Part shown: positions 12,251-23,512 of the stretch, piece by piece
Layout: each line of letters opens with the position of its first letter
Position numbering within the stretch: the stretch's first letter is position 1
Source of the DNA: Gnetum montanum
Lineage: Eukaryota; Streptophyta; Gnetopsida; Gnetales; Gnetaceae
Assembly (NCBI GenBank): GCA_015680685.1
Contig: MNCI01003793.1
Location: 135,850-199,849 of the forward strand
DNA: 64,000 bases
Reading direction: 5' to 3'
Translations under genes and position numbers: made by a program
Notes under the pieces: generated by a model
Databases searched by the model: none
What the model was told of the DNA's origin: nothing
The model's input: only the letters and a program-made list of their open reading frames with translations

Positions 12251-13190
12251 CTACCAGTGACGAACCTTTAATATAGCCAACACATAGGAGAACATATAGG
12301 TGTTAGATTAATATACAACTTAGAAGTGAACATATAACTTACAAACTACAAGGTTTAAATAAATTACAATTAAACAGGATAAAAATTTAATCCTAACCTC
12401 AATGAGGATCACCATGTGCGTACCCATGGAAATCAGTACTGCGGAAAAGTGTTATTTCAAATTGTGATATGTGGTAACAAAAAATTATTTGGGGGGGTGT
12501 CGGACCCCAAAAAGAGAATTTTATTAATAGAAAACAAAATTTAGTACATAAGTTACTTCAAGACACATAGATTGAGGAAAGGAGGAAGAGAAACCGTGTT
12601 GACTGAGACTATTATATAGGAAACATGTTAAACTTAGCATTCCACAGGGTGTGGAAATGCATTCCAGAGATCAACCATTCGCTGAAATTATTTCCAGGAT
12701 GTGGAAATTATTTGAATATTTCCCATGAATTGTACAACAAAATGTCACATGTAAACAAAGCTGCACCATTTGGATCTAACTATTCGTAGAGGAGCTTGAA
12801 GAACAAGGAAGGAGGTCCATCAACCTATGGCTAGTGGTGACAGACATAGGAAAGAGAATTGGCTCTAGTTCATACCAAATATGTCTATTTGGTGGATGAC
12901 ACATTTGATTGCTCTATTGTTGTGTGCCGTTGCAAAAATTGCATAACATTTAAAATTCATGAGAGCGGTATATACCAAAAAAATGCCAACCAGTATACTT
13001 CTGGTAGTTAGCATGCCTGCGCTGAAAGTTAATATCGCTACTCAGTTTTGTATTATAAAGGAAGTGGCTGCACGAAAAATTCTTCGTTTGAAAAACCTTC
13101 TGACAAGTAACAATAAAATGATCCAGTTGTAAGTGCTGTATCATTAATGCAGATAAATTTAATGATTCTCAGTACTTTTAAAGACAAGCT
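12251..13190. other. Unassigned sequence
   Basis: No retrotransposon domain and no convincing gene is seen. A G-run (12490-12496) is followed by tcggaccccaaaaag. It may be single-copy sequence continuous with the CpG-retaining stretch that follows. Confidence 0.35.
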
Positions 13191-13845
13191 GGATAAGGCA
13201 TGAAAAATTGTCCTGGGAATTTCATCGGCCAAGCAACAGCACAAGGATCGTGTACGCAGCAATGGCCTGATTTTGGCATCGCCACTGCGGACGAGCAAAT
13301 ATGTTGTCTTCTGTCACTCTTTGCCTCCCAAGAGGCTCCTCACCGCTGTATGTGCTGTTACAGAGGCCAATGTATTCTAAAATTAATAAATTATGTTGTC
13401 AATCACATTTGCTATGAATAGACTTCATCCGATCTTTTCGAAATTCTATCCAAGTTATTGGTTAATGATTACGTGTGCGTTATCTTACGGGAATGGTGTA
13501 AAATCAGGGCGGTTGAACTTTCTCTTGACCGACTTTGGAAATATCTCTCTCTCTCATAGGTTGGATGTTTTTCTCTCAGCAAGATTCTTCGGAATGCTAT
13601 CCCAGTTATAACATGATTTAGGGATATCGTTCTCTGCAAGACTTGTCGGCTTTTAGATAATGGTAGCTTTTGTTTCTTATCAAATGCCCTGCCCTAGTTG
13701 TGCAAGTATCGACACAAGACTTTTGCGTGGCTTTTTATCGTTTTGTTTTTTGAATGTATTTTGTAAAATGTCGACTGTGCAAAGAATTTCACCAGAGAGG
13801 GCAATCATATTCTGTCATAGGAGCAGTCGCCGTCCTCCGCCTAAA
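13191..13845. other. CpG-retaining, non-repeat-like segment
   Basis: By hand count this segment of about 650 bp has roughly 24 CpG sites, about three times the count in the next 640 bp of element D. It has no similarity I recognise to the retrotransposons here. Short open frames exist on both strands; none is a known protein. It may be a remnant of low-methylation host DNA, such as a gene edge. Confidence 0.4.
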
Positions 13846-13927
13846 GGGACCAAGAGACAGGTAAGAACAATAAAAAAAAGGACAAAGGGACCAAGAGACA
13901 GGTAAGAACAATAAAAAAAAGGACAAA
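13846..13927 (+). repeat. Perfect 41-bp tandem duplication
   Basis: Two identical 41-base units (13846-13886 and 13887-13927) begin gggaccaagagacaggtaag and end aaggacaaa. They sit at the left edge of D's gag piece and resemble the Lys-rich part of gag in F. Being identical while the rest is decayed, the duplication is recent. Confidence 0.85.
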
Positions 13928-14999
13928 TGGCTATAGAAGAAGAGGTTATAGACTCAACTATTCAAGAAGATGATAATGAATGTGACATTTACCTATATAA
14001 TCATTCAAAGGGCTATTGCCCGGTTATGTTACATTTACATGAATATTGGGCTTTTGCTTTGAATCCCAAGTTTGTACAAAAGCAAATGCTTAGGAAATTA
14101 CCTTTCTCACAAGGTAATTATAGATAGCCTAACAACCAATCATACTATCCTAGTGGGACTTTTTACCAGTGTCAACACTATTATCAACTGCAGGGGCAAA
14201 ACCCATAGTCGTGGGGGAGGCCATCATCAAATTAGCACTACCTTTATTGTTAGCAAACTTGTCTGAATACTACGTTCAACAACCTATTTCCCCAACTAGT
14301 TCTACTTCTTTTACCTCAAATCAGTACTACCACTCTCCCGAATATCATCAACCCACAACATCTTCTATGAGATCACCACCTCACACCTCTCACCCTCTAT
14401 CATATCCTCAATATTCTCATACTCACCTCCATCACATGTCACGGCTGGCATCATAAGAAGGTTCAACACCACAACATCAATGAAAGAATGCCACTTGTGT
14501 TACGAACATACACAGAAATGATAATGCTAGTAAATCTCCACCACAATCTTGGAAATGTCCTTTCTTTAGGATAGTTCCCAAGCGTGAGCACAACACTCGT
14601 GGACCTACTAACTCATACAAACCAACACAATGCCAATCAAGTGCAACACCCTTCCCCTCACAACCAACATCCATCATTACTCCAGCACTTGATAGAAATG
14701 ATGAACGTAGCATTTTGGAGAGATAGAATAATCCATACATCACTAATTATGATAAAGGATGCAGTTATGGGCCAGACATCTACAAAGTTAACACAACTCC
14801 TATTCTAACCCATCGTATGTTTGAAAACCAAGCGTGTGAGCAACAACCCATCTACGTAGCCACCATTAAACTAGAAGACACCCAGTGGCTTGAAAATGAA
14901 AATCTAACACTATTTCACAAATGCATGGAGCCTACCAACCCACTTATTAATTCTTGTCATGGTCAAAATCATAGTCGTAGGGGAGATGCCCCATCCTAA
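13928..14999 (+). pseudogene. gag: Element D gag, C-terminal part joined to post-pol sequence
   Basis: It begins in the acidic run before the zinc knuckle (MAIEEEVIDSTIQEDDNE). It then shows CDIYLYNHSKGYC, where the second Cys of the family motif is Tyr, and ALNPKFVQKQ. A Ser/Pro/His-rich tail follows, frameshifted (about 14170-14810). The last open piece (14817-14999) has VATIKLEDTQWLENENL, which lies between protease and RT in G and B, and then runs into the post-integrase tract. The shared break shows that pol was removed in an ancestor, not only in this copy. Confidence 0.7.
14973..14987 (+). other. Purine tract at the pol-deletion join in D
   Basis: GTCGTAGGGGAGATG matches the tract after integrase in G, F and B. 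It marks the right side of the missing pol and is a possible second plus-strand primer. Confidence 0.35.
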
Positions 15000-16390
15000 A
15001 ACCAAGAATTATCATTTTTTCATTTCTTGATACAAATTTTTCCCATCCTTTTCATCTTTTCCCACACTTTGTTTTTATTTCCTTTGTTAGTAATCTGGAT
15101 TGTGAATAAAATGATAAGATGTAGTCCAATGAGGTGAGGCTTTCTCTATGTTGTCAAAGTCATAAGGGAATGATTATATGGATAGTGAGGCCATGTCATC
15201 CATCCATCCATCCATCCCATTAATAAGAGGTTCTTACCATGGTCATAATAATATTCTTTTCCATCTTCAAACTAAGAATAAACTTGTAATCATTGTGCCT
15301 AGATAGAAAAGCGAAGAACCAAGGGGGAATGTGAAGGGTGTGACATCAAGGGAACTTGTGGAATCTCTTTGACCACTTCCGTATGTTCTATCATGTTGCT
15401 AAGATTGTAATTATATTCTTGTAGATGTAACAAAAAATGAAAGTAAGAGTAAAGTAAGTGCTGCCTTATCATGTCACGAGAAAGACACGTTACCTATGCT
15501 TGAAGATAGTCCTCTGGTAAGGTTGACATAGATAAAAATAAAATAAAAGAACATAGAATAAATTTTTGAGGATTCCACTAAAAAGACATGTTACCCATGC
15601 CTGAAGGTTGGTGGCTTCTTAGAAATTAAGAAAAAAAAAGAAATTCCATAAATAAACTCCTTCCTTGGACAAAATGCCAAGTGATGATACTCTTTACAAT
15701 GGTGGTAGTCTAACGGTCATAAATCGAAGAGATAAAAGAATGCAATGTCATTAGAATGTGGTTCAGACTTGGTTTGAATCTTGGAAAGAATGACTAATGA
15801 TTATTCTAACCATTAATAACACACAAGGATTAATTATACCTATGGTAAGGCTCCTCATGTCCTAATTTCTACAATCCTTTCTAAAATCCATCTCATCTCA
15901 CTGTTCATATGATCATAACTTTGGTTTTATGTAACATACAGTTATTTTCTCAAATTGGTGGTTCTAACATGTGTGTTTTGCTAAATAGGTATGCATTGCA
16001 TTCAATCCCTTTGGTGCCTATGGACATTTTTAGGTGTGGTTATACAAGGGCATTAAAGGTTGGTCCTTGCTTTAGGGAGGATCCACTTGTATAGCTATTG
16101 TAACTTATACTTTTCTAATGCAACCACATAATCTTGAACCTTCCAAGTGCATAAATGTCAATTTCAAAACCTTCCCTTATCATACAACATATTTGTTCTA
16201 TATCATGGATTCAATACTCTTTTTTCTTACATCTTTCAAAGCTTTTAATTCCTATGATTTCGTTTTCCAACATTACTGGTACCTAAATATGTAATCTCAC
16301 TTATCCCAAAACTTTTAACTCTACATGAAACCTTTCAACCAATCACAAAGCTTCGTTTTCCATGCTGAATGTCCCCATGAAATGCAAATG
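15000..16390 (+). other. Element D spacer with conserved blocks
   Basis: Non-coding spacer. Block 1 (GACATGTTACCCATGCCTG, about 15585-15625, with a weaker second copy at about 15480-15510) and block 2 (about 16030-16095, GGTGTGGTTATACAAGGGC then GGGAGGATCCACTTG) also occur in A and in other elements of the window. A CATC run lies at 15199-15222. Otherwise nothing is recognised. Confidence 0.6.
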
Positions 16391-16398
16391 TGAGGCCT

Positions 16399-16471
16399 CT
16401 GATATACTCGATATTAGAGGGGAGTTGATATCGACTACTCAATATGAGGTCCAAAAAAACCTATAAATATG
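16399..16471 (+). promoter_or_regulatory. U3-like block with TATA box ahead of D's post-pol ORF
   Basis: GATATACTCGATATTAGAGG, GTTGATATCGAC and CAATATGAGG are followed by CCTATAAATATG (16460-16471). D's own LTR has CTGATATCAGG, CCAATATCGCG and CCTATAAATAC in the same order (about 19735-19800). This sits 549 bases before the ATG. It is probably a promoter for the post-pol ORF, by analogy with the LTR. Confidence 0.5.
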
Positions 16472-16716
16472 ACCTTAGTGATTCTTTAGAAATCATTTTC
16501 ATCATTTGTAGCTAAGGGAGTTTTTGCATCTTTCTTTGTCAACCAATAACTCTATGGATCCAACTTCCATACATGATATCTAGCTCCATACTGCTATGAT
16601 ATTCGTGGTTTTTGAACTTGTTTGATCCCATAGTGTTCAATTTAGTTGGGGGATGCTTATGTGAAAAACTTGTGCTAATTTCTCAAAATTTGCTATCGCC
16701 TGGAAGGTATTATAAG

Positions 16717-17019
16717 GTAAGAAGGCTGAAAAACTTAAGCTTTTTAATGAACAATTAGTTATATGCATGCTAAAACCTTTAATTAACACCCCTAAATAAT
16801 CATAATTGTTATTATAAGCCATACATAAAAGAAAAGAAGTCAATTATGAAGGGTTATAAAAGAAGTTAACACTTTTTGGGGCATTTTTCTTTAAATTTTT
16901 CTAACTCTGCAATCACATGAACTAAGAACCTAATGAAACTAAGGACATGAGTAAGGTATAAACCTATTGATGATAAATGAAAAACACCTTAGTAACCTAG
17001 AGTCCTTGATTGATTGCAG
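16717..17019 (+). other. Predicted leader intron of D post-pol ORF
   Basis: Donor AAG|GTAAGA at 16717 and acceptor TGATTGCAG ending at 17019, directly before the ATG. An alternative donor GAAG|GTATTA lies about 12 bases upstream. It is predicted from the sites alone; comparable sites are in B, C and E. Confidence 0.45.
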
Positions 17020-19490
17020 ATGGCCCCAACAAGAGGAGAATAAGAAGGACCTTTGCAGGGTGCAAGCAAATGCTTGATAGGTGGCGGAGGTTAACAAGGA
17101 GAATAAAGCCTACTAGTTGAGCATGATGAACAAGAGGCCTAATCATTTAGCATTTATCAAGAGGCCCCTGTTATAGGGTAGTTGGTCGAGGTGGAGGCTG
17201 TAGGACCATAGGCTCAAGCGTAGGGACAATGCCTCACGTTGTTCCAAGAATGCCTCTAAGCCATCTAGGAGTGATCCATGTTGATCACGACCATTGTAGA
17301 AATGAACTTTAGGTCATTCATGAAATTTTTCCCTAAGGTGGTCAAAACTTAGCTTTAGGAATCACCTTTATGGCATATCCTTTCTGAAAGTGGTCAATGG
17401 TACCTCAATGAGATGTACCAATTCTAGCATAGTAAAGAGGAGGGCACCATCATCAACATTGGTAAAATCTTTGTTTCTTACTCAATCAAGGCTATTATAG
17501 AAGCTTTGAACATACCCAATGTGGGGCCAAAGTAGCACACTTATCCACAAGATCTGACATAGAAACAAGGAAGTTGTGGCTAAAATGGGCATATAATAAA
17601 GAAGACAAAATCTACAATGAGCTAACTTTGGAGGAGATAATTTACTTCAAAATTGGCATATACCATCTTTTCCCCACTAAACGACTGAATAGGATATCAA
17701 CTTATGTGGCCAGAGGAAGTACAATCTTGATGGGCAAATGCAATGCCAACCTTGCCCAACTGTACTTCATGGAGATTCAAGGAAAGAAAGGTAGGGAATC
17801 AGATACTTTCATTCCCTTACCTAATTAGGAAGCTATGTAAATGAGCCAAAATCCTAGGTTACACCAATTATGTTCCCAGGAAGGCCCAAAATGCTTCATT
17901 CTCGGAGTTGCTCAAACTAGTGGCACTAAGGAAAGATCATGGTGAAGACTAAGAACAAGAACTAGAGAAGGAGTAAAAACAAGAACTAGAGAAGGAGAAA
18001 AAACAAGAACCAAAGCAACAGTGAGAGCAACAAGTCCCACTACCACTGTTGCATGATTATAGATCCTAAATGATCCATTTGTAGAAAATTGCTAAAACTC
18101 CTAGTTAGGGAATCTAACCTCTTTTGAGTCATTGATGCTATCGTTTAGTGCATAGTTTCAATTGATCCATTAAAGGGACATATTTCTTTGTAATTAGGAG
18201 GAGAAGCCTAGTGGTCATAGTAGATCTCTAAGAATGTCACATCTTTCTAAGTGGTGCTTGAAACTAAAGAAGGTGCCATAGTTGTGGTCATGTAGCACCA
18301 AGATGCAGCAAGCATAGTAGAAGTTATAAAAAACCACATCAAAGAATCCTTTAATGTGCCTATTGTGCCCATGGTGGACTTAACTAGAACCAAAGATGCA
18401 CAAATATTAGCTGGAACCTTGATGACTCTTGTAGCTCATGAGGATGTACTTGATAGATTACTGTATACTAGGTAGGTCATGACAACCCTCTTTGACATCC
18501 CCAATGATGTCACTATAATTCAATTTGACCTCATAGCCACCAAAGAAAAACTAGTCATGGTAGGGACTAGGGCAGAGCATGTAGAAGCAAAGGTACACTG
18601 ATTACAACAAGAGCTTGTTGCCCTGAGAGCTGAAAGAAGGAATCCTTGCCAATTCATTTTGCTTGACTAGTTGGATCAATTCTGAACAAAGTAATTGGGT
18701 CAATTAATTGACCAGAATAAAGTGGATGAATAGGAGAAGGAAAAAGCAATATGAATGTCTCAATTGTTGAAGCATAAGCATAAGCTTATGTGAAGGCATT
18801 GAACGCTACTCAAGAGGAAAACAAGCAGCTTGCAGTTGATAATGCAAGGTTGACCACCATCAAGAAGAAAAAAACATCTTGGAGTAGAGCATCCACCAAT
18901 TGAGGTAGAAACTAGTGAGGGTCAACTAAGACATAAGAAGATTGGACAGAAAGAACTAAATCTTCTTAATGGAGGAGGTATGTGCTAGACATCATAAGTC
19001 TACAATTGAGATAAACATGTCATAGAATGAGGCCAAAAAGCACGAGAAGCTAAAAGAGCACTTTTAGGATTAGATCAACATGTACAAGAAAAACAATGAG
19101 AAAGAAATCTAGATGGAAAAGTCTCGCATTAGTTCCATCTCAAGATAGAATCTTGACTAGCAACCCATCCTGGGTAGCCATGCCCTAGTCCACCAAGAAA
19201 AAGTAAAAAACAAGGATTTGTAAGTTAAGGATTTGAAGGAGTACACGGTGTTAGGTAACCTTTGTTCTGCTAACCTGGCCATTTTAATAGTAGGTTGGCC
19301 CAAAAATGGAAGAGAAGATGTTCATGGGATGTACCAACTCTAGCACACATTGGATCATCAACCTGGATGTTGCATGACCCAAGAATGGAGGAGAAGATGT
19401 TGTACACACTCCTGAATCATTACAAATTCCAAAAGCCTAACAACAAAGGGAAGCATCCAATGGAAGAGCCATTACCTCTAGGAACTACGT
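17020..19490 (+). pseudogene. Element D post-pol ORF, broken
   Basis: ATG at 17020 follows a splice acceptor. It begins MAPTRGE and then a Gly/Arg-rich stretch. The best globular piece is 17574-17828 (ELTLEEIIYFKIGIYHLFPT, then STYVARGS), which aligns with E, B and C and resembles the domain I know from Athila ORFs as 'putative plant transposon protein' (PF20167, from memory). Charged, coiled-coil-like sequence covers about 18680-19200. The C-terminus has WDVPTLAHIGSSTW and ends near PLPLGTTY. Many TAG/TAA stops and several frameshifts. Function unknown; no membrane segment is seen, which argues against an envelope protein. Confidence 0.65.
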
Positions 19491-19665
19491 ACCTTCCCCA
19501 ATTTTGTTATTTTATCATGTCATGTCCAATTTTTGTAAAACATCATTGTGGCATGAAATAGTTAGTTTGTGTGTCTGTTAGAGTTAATCAATAATTCCAT
19601 ACCTTCCCAATATTTTATAAAGAACTTGTTCTTCATTTTGTTGAACTTGAGGATGAGTTTTCATT

Positions 19666-19679
19666 TAGTCATGGGGGTA
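19666..19679 (+). other. Polypurine tract of D
   Basis: TTTAGTCATGGGGGTA directly before the LTR start primes plus-strand DNA. The preceding GAACTTGAGGATGAGTTTTC is shared by nearly all elements here. Confidence 0.75.
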
Positions 19680-20491
19680 TGATGAGTTATGTTTTGGTAG
19701 GACTCTAATATTGAAGCCATGTTATCAGGTATCTGATATCAGGGCACAACCTCTAATGTTAGGGATCCAATATCGCGTCATTCATGCTAACCTATAAATA
19801 CAACACTTGGGTGCATGGTTTTGATATATATGTAGACATAGAGAAGGGAGTAGATAAGTGTTAGTTTGTTTCCAGTGCATGCTCATAGTGTGATGTTAAG
19901 TGATTGTACGACATCCTTATTCAAATGTGACATATTTGGACATGTTCCATGTTCGACAATAAATATTGAAATTACTTCCATCATTGTAGCATCCACTTAG
20001 CTTTATTATTGTTAATTACTTAAACGCTTACTATTTTCCTCAGTTAACATTTATCATTTATTACTCTTTATTATTTCTGTCATCAAGTGGAATAAGTAGG
20101 ACTGATCATGAGTACTTAAACATAATTACTTGGTAACCCAGTAGTGTTATTGTTTGGTATGCCTGATAATGGTACAAAAGGTTGGGAATGGATACTCATC
20201 ACACGTAGGCTAGTCTAGACTTTACTTTTCATTAATTAGATTTAATAATTAATTCTCTATTATCATTAAGAGTAGAATAAGGCTGCAATAACATCAATTA
20301 TTATATGTCTCACTTTGGACTAAACCATACATAACTAAGCTACCACTAGTCTAAGTCAGAAGATAGCAAACTGCAATCAAGACATAACAATATAGATGCT
20401 AGAACTAGTTCCATCCTCAAAATTTGATTGGATCATGCATGAACACTTGTGATTCATATGGTTGGGTGTAGGGGGCACTTTCCGCTCATCA
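19680..20491 (+). mobile_element. Element D 3' LTR
   Basis: An 812-bp LTR from TGATGAGTTATG to CGCTCATCA. U3 has GATATC-type motifs and CCTATAAATAC; the 3' part has the family end GGTTGGGTGTAGGGG. Confidence 0.85.
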
Positions 20492-20496
20492 ACAAC

Positions 20497-20930
20497 TCAT
20501 CAAATTTAAAGGTTATTGGATCAAGTGACAAAAGTAGAAGGAGAGCTATGTGAAAGAAAATTAGTTGAAGAGTACAATAGAGATCTAGCTATTAGAAAAA
20601 GAGGTATGAAGATATGTGAAACACAAGAAGAAGAAGCATTAGAAGATATAATCCAGCAAAAGGCTTTACCTATTTAGAAATCAATAAATGATATTACAAC
20701 AAAGGTAGAGAAAATATGGGATTTTGTGGATGAAAAATTTACAATAGTATTTAAGATAATAGAGGAAAAAATAGAACAAGTAGTCAACCTAAATAAGGAT
20801 AAAAAAGAAATATGAGATAATGGACATGATAATTATAAAAATAAAGAAAAATTTAACGTAGTAGAGGAAATTACAAACTCAAGTTTTGAAGATGACACTT
20901 GTAATGATGCAAAAAATTGATGCTAAAAAA
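20497..20930 (+). pseudogene. gag: Element C gag fragment
   Basis: A gag piece in one main frame: LLDQVTKVEGELCERKLVEE, YNRDLAIRKRGMK, then a heptad-like stretch KVEKIWDFVDEKF, ending in an acidic run and CNDA where the zinc knuckle should start. It aligns with F gag (40637-40161). D's LTR ends just upstream and A begins 236 bases downstream. It is therefore what remains of the gag of the element into which D and A inserted. Confidence 0.7.
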
Positions 20931-21165
20931 CTAAGAAATTTGATGCGAACAATTTTAACCCTAGGATCCACATGACCTAGAAGGATCTAAGGCATCTTAA
21001 ATGATCTAGTTGATCACTTAAGGACTTAAAAAAATTTGTTATTAAGTGATGAAAATGAAAACAAGAAAAAATATATAAATGCAAAATCCAACATTGATTC
21101 TAAAATAGAGAAAGAGTGAATTAGTATGGCTAATCAAAAGAAAATGCAAAATTTGTATTAAGTAC
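20931..21165 (+). other. Element C sequence between gag piece and element A
   Basis: AT-rich, no coding signal. Its last five bases, agtac (21161-21165), are the left target-site copy of element A. Confidence 0.55.
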
Positions 21166-22073
21166 TAATGAGTCCTGATATTGGACCCCTGTTATCGGGT
21201 ACAAGATATAAGGTCTGATGAGTCCTATATCAGACCCCTAATATCAGGTACTCGATATCGTAGCCTGGATACGATATTGTATACATGATATCGTGATTCC
21301 TGTGTTGGCCTATAAATATAACACTCAGGTGCACGGGAAGGGGGGGGGGGAGTAGTTAGTCAAGTCATAGAGTAGAGTCTTTTTGTTAAATTTCCATTCA
21401 TTCATTTCCATTCTTTCCTCAATGCATGCGTGTAGTGTGATGATTGTAATTGTATGGAACCTTTATTTGAGTGTGATGTACCTGGACATGCACATGATTG
21501 GAAATAAAGATTGAGATTACTCCATCATTACAGCATTCACTTAGCTTTTATTTGCTTTAATTGTTAATTATTTGTCATTGTTTCTTTAGTAATATTTACT
21601 TTATTGTCATTTACATTTCATGCTGTTAATGCGGAATGAGTACAACTTAATTACGAACATTTAAGTGTGACTACTTGGTAACCCAGTAGCGTATCTAGGA
21701 GTGCTCAAGTAACATGCACTTGGTAATCCTAGAAGAAGTACACGAGGTCCAAGATCTATACAAATGATTAAGGATAGATGCTCATCATAGTTAGGCTAGT
21801 TTAGATTTCACTTCTCATTGCCTATTAGCTTAAAACAAGATTATTTTCCATCGAGTTTAGGAGTAGCATTAGTTTAGGATCCTATCATTCACCTCACTCT
21901 AGACTAAACCATATTTCACAAAGTAAATACTAGTCTAGGTGGGAAGACAAAAAATTGTGATCAATGTGTAACTATCTAGATACCACAACTAGTCCATATG
22001 CGGAGTTCGACCGAATCGTGCGTGAACACTCGTATTCGTATGGTTGAGTGTAGGGGTACCTTGCCACTCATCA
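21166..22073 (+). mobile_element. Element A 5' LTR
   Basis: A 908-bp LTR from TAATGAGTCCTG (G lost in the terminal TG) to GCCACTCATCA. U3 has a repeated TGATGAGTCCTGATAT-type start and several GATATC motifs (21230-21300), then CCTATAAATATA at 21309. A G-run follows at 21341-21350. Confidence 0.9.
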
Positions 22074-22095
22074 TTAGTGCTGTTGTTAGGGACGG
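22074..22095 (+). other. Primer-binding site (tRNA-Asp) of A
   Basis: TTAGTGCTGTTGTTAGGGAC directly after the LTR. Differences from the tRNA-Asp complement are C-to-T and G-to-A changes. Confidence 0.75.
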
Positions 22096-22207
22096 TGCTA
22101 GTTATCTAGATTAGTTATATCATACAAGATTGCTATAACAAGGTATTAACAATATATCTTTCAGGCAAAGAAATTAAATTCAGTTAAGGCACATAGAATT
22201 CACAACC

Positions 22208-23512
22208 ATGTCTCTTTCACAAGACAGCGATACCACAACATCTAGCTAGGGAATTCATTGGATAACCAACGAAGAAGTTTGGAGTACTCAATCTTATGCA
22301 GGAGTTTCATATGTTCATAAACACCCCAATGATACTCAAGGACTTTTTTCATCCAACTTAGACACCTCTAGTGAAGATGGGACATCCCCAAGAATGGATG
22401 ACTATTCCTCAAGTGATTGGTGTAGAACTAAAAATCAAGCTCATAGGAAAAACCGAGAACGTCAACATGAACAAGGACAACATCATTTCAAATCAAAAAT
22501 TCATAACCTACCTAGTGATGATGAACCCTTGCTGGCCATTAATAGCCTATTGCATATACAAGAGGCTATTCAAATATCCTGTAGGCATCACAAAGAAAGC
22601 TATCTACCTAGGCTTAATTTAAGAAACTTTTCCAAGTTTGCAGGAGGCTATGATTTAGATTTGCAACAACATTTACAAGCCTTCTATGATGATTGTGCAT
22701 GGAACAATATTGATAATGGGTGGAAAAAACTTAAGATTTTTCCTATGAAACTCATTGGCCAATCAAAAGTATGTTATAGGTCCTTAAGACCAAAATCAAT
22801 TCGGCGTTGGCCAACAATGGTAGAACTCTTCAATGAAAGATATCAAACCTATGCAAGAGTGTCAGCCTTGAGGAAACAAATCCAAGAGTGGTAAAAAGTG
22901 CAACATGAACCCTTGAACATGGTCTTAGAAAGATATTATGCATTGTTAAACAACTGCCCAGGCCATGGATTCTCTGAGGAAAGGCTAATGCATCACATCA
23001 TGGATAGGATCCATAATGAAACAAGGGAAACCTTAGGGCTGTATGCCCCAGGTCAACTATATGAGCTACGAATCCACCAAATTCAAGAGCTTATCAAGTG
23101 GGTAGCACAAGAAGAAGGAGAAATGGCTAAATGGAATAGTGTTAAAAGCTCTTAGCAGGACCAAAATCTCGAATTAGCAAAGGTCCATGATCATGAAGAG
23201 GAGAAATCAACTCACTTCAAGGAGGTGGAATCATCTTTGCCAATACTCCAATCACTAGATGAAATTGAGGCAATGATCAATAAGATGATGGAATGGATAC
23301 ATGAAAAATGTGGAGAATATGCTAACACTATTAGATGTAGAACCATGACGAACCAAGAAGCAAGACAAAACACCCTTAGACAATCAAAAAGAAGGGTTGA
23401 AGAGGATAAGAACTCAATTGCCAATCATATGTATCAGTGTAATGTTTTCCTGTATGATCACCCTAAAGGTCAATGCCAAATCTTGTCATTGGAGAAGAAT
23501 GTTACATCCTGA
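22208..23512 (+). pseudogene. gag: Element A gag, one frame with three stops
   Basis: ATG at 22208, 134 bases after the primer site. One frame of about 434 codons runs to 23512, broken only by stops at 22247, 22892 and 23153. The order is: polar N-terminus; basic/His-rich stretch (codons about 70-95); DEPLLAINSLLHIQEAIQ; capsid core with WPTMVELFNERYQTYARV and HEPLNMVLERYYALLNNCPG, typical of the plant retrotransposon gag family (PF03732); helical region; and CNVFLYDHPKGQC, where family members have C-x2-C-x3-H-x3-C but here the second Cys is Phe. This is the best gag of the window. Confidence 0.85.

Larger units (their letters stand above)
13846..20491 (+). mobile_element. Element D: pol-less Athila-like element, 5'-truncated
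   Basis: It contains the end of gag, a short gag-protease linker, a long spacer, a U3-like block, a post-pol ORF, a polypurine tract and a 3' LTR. RT, RNase H and integrase are missing: sequence matching the protease-RT linker (EDTQWLENEN, near 14875) is followed within about 100 bases by the post-integrase tract GTCGTAGGGGAGATG. Element A has the same join. The 5' LTR and most of gag are absent. It sits inside the gag of element C; the right target bases would be acaac (20492-20496). Confidence 0.75.

Noticed and set aside
15198-15224. CATC tandem run.
   Set aside because: Ordinary microsatellite in spacer sequence.
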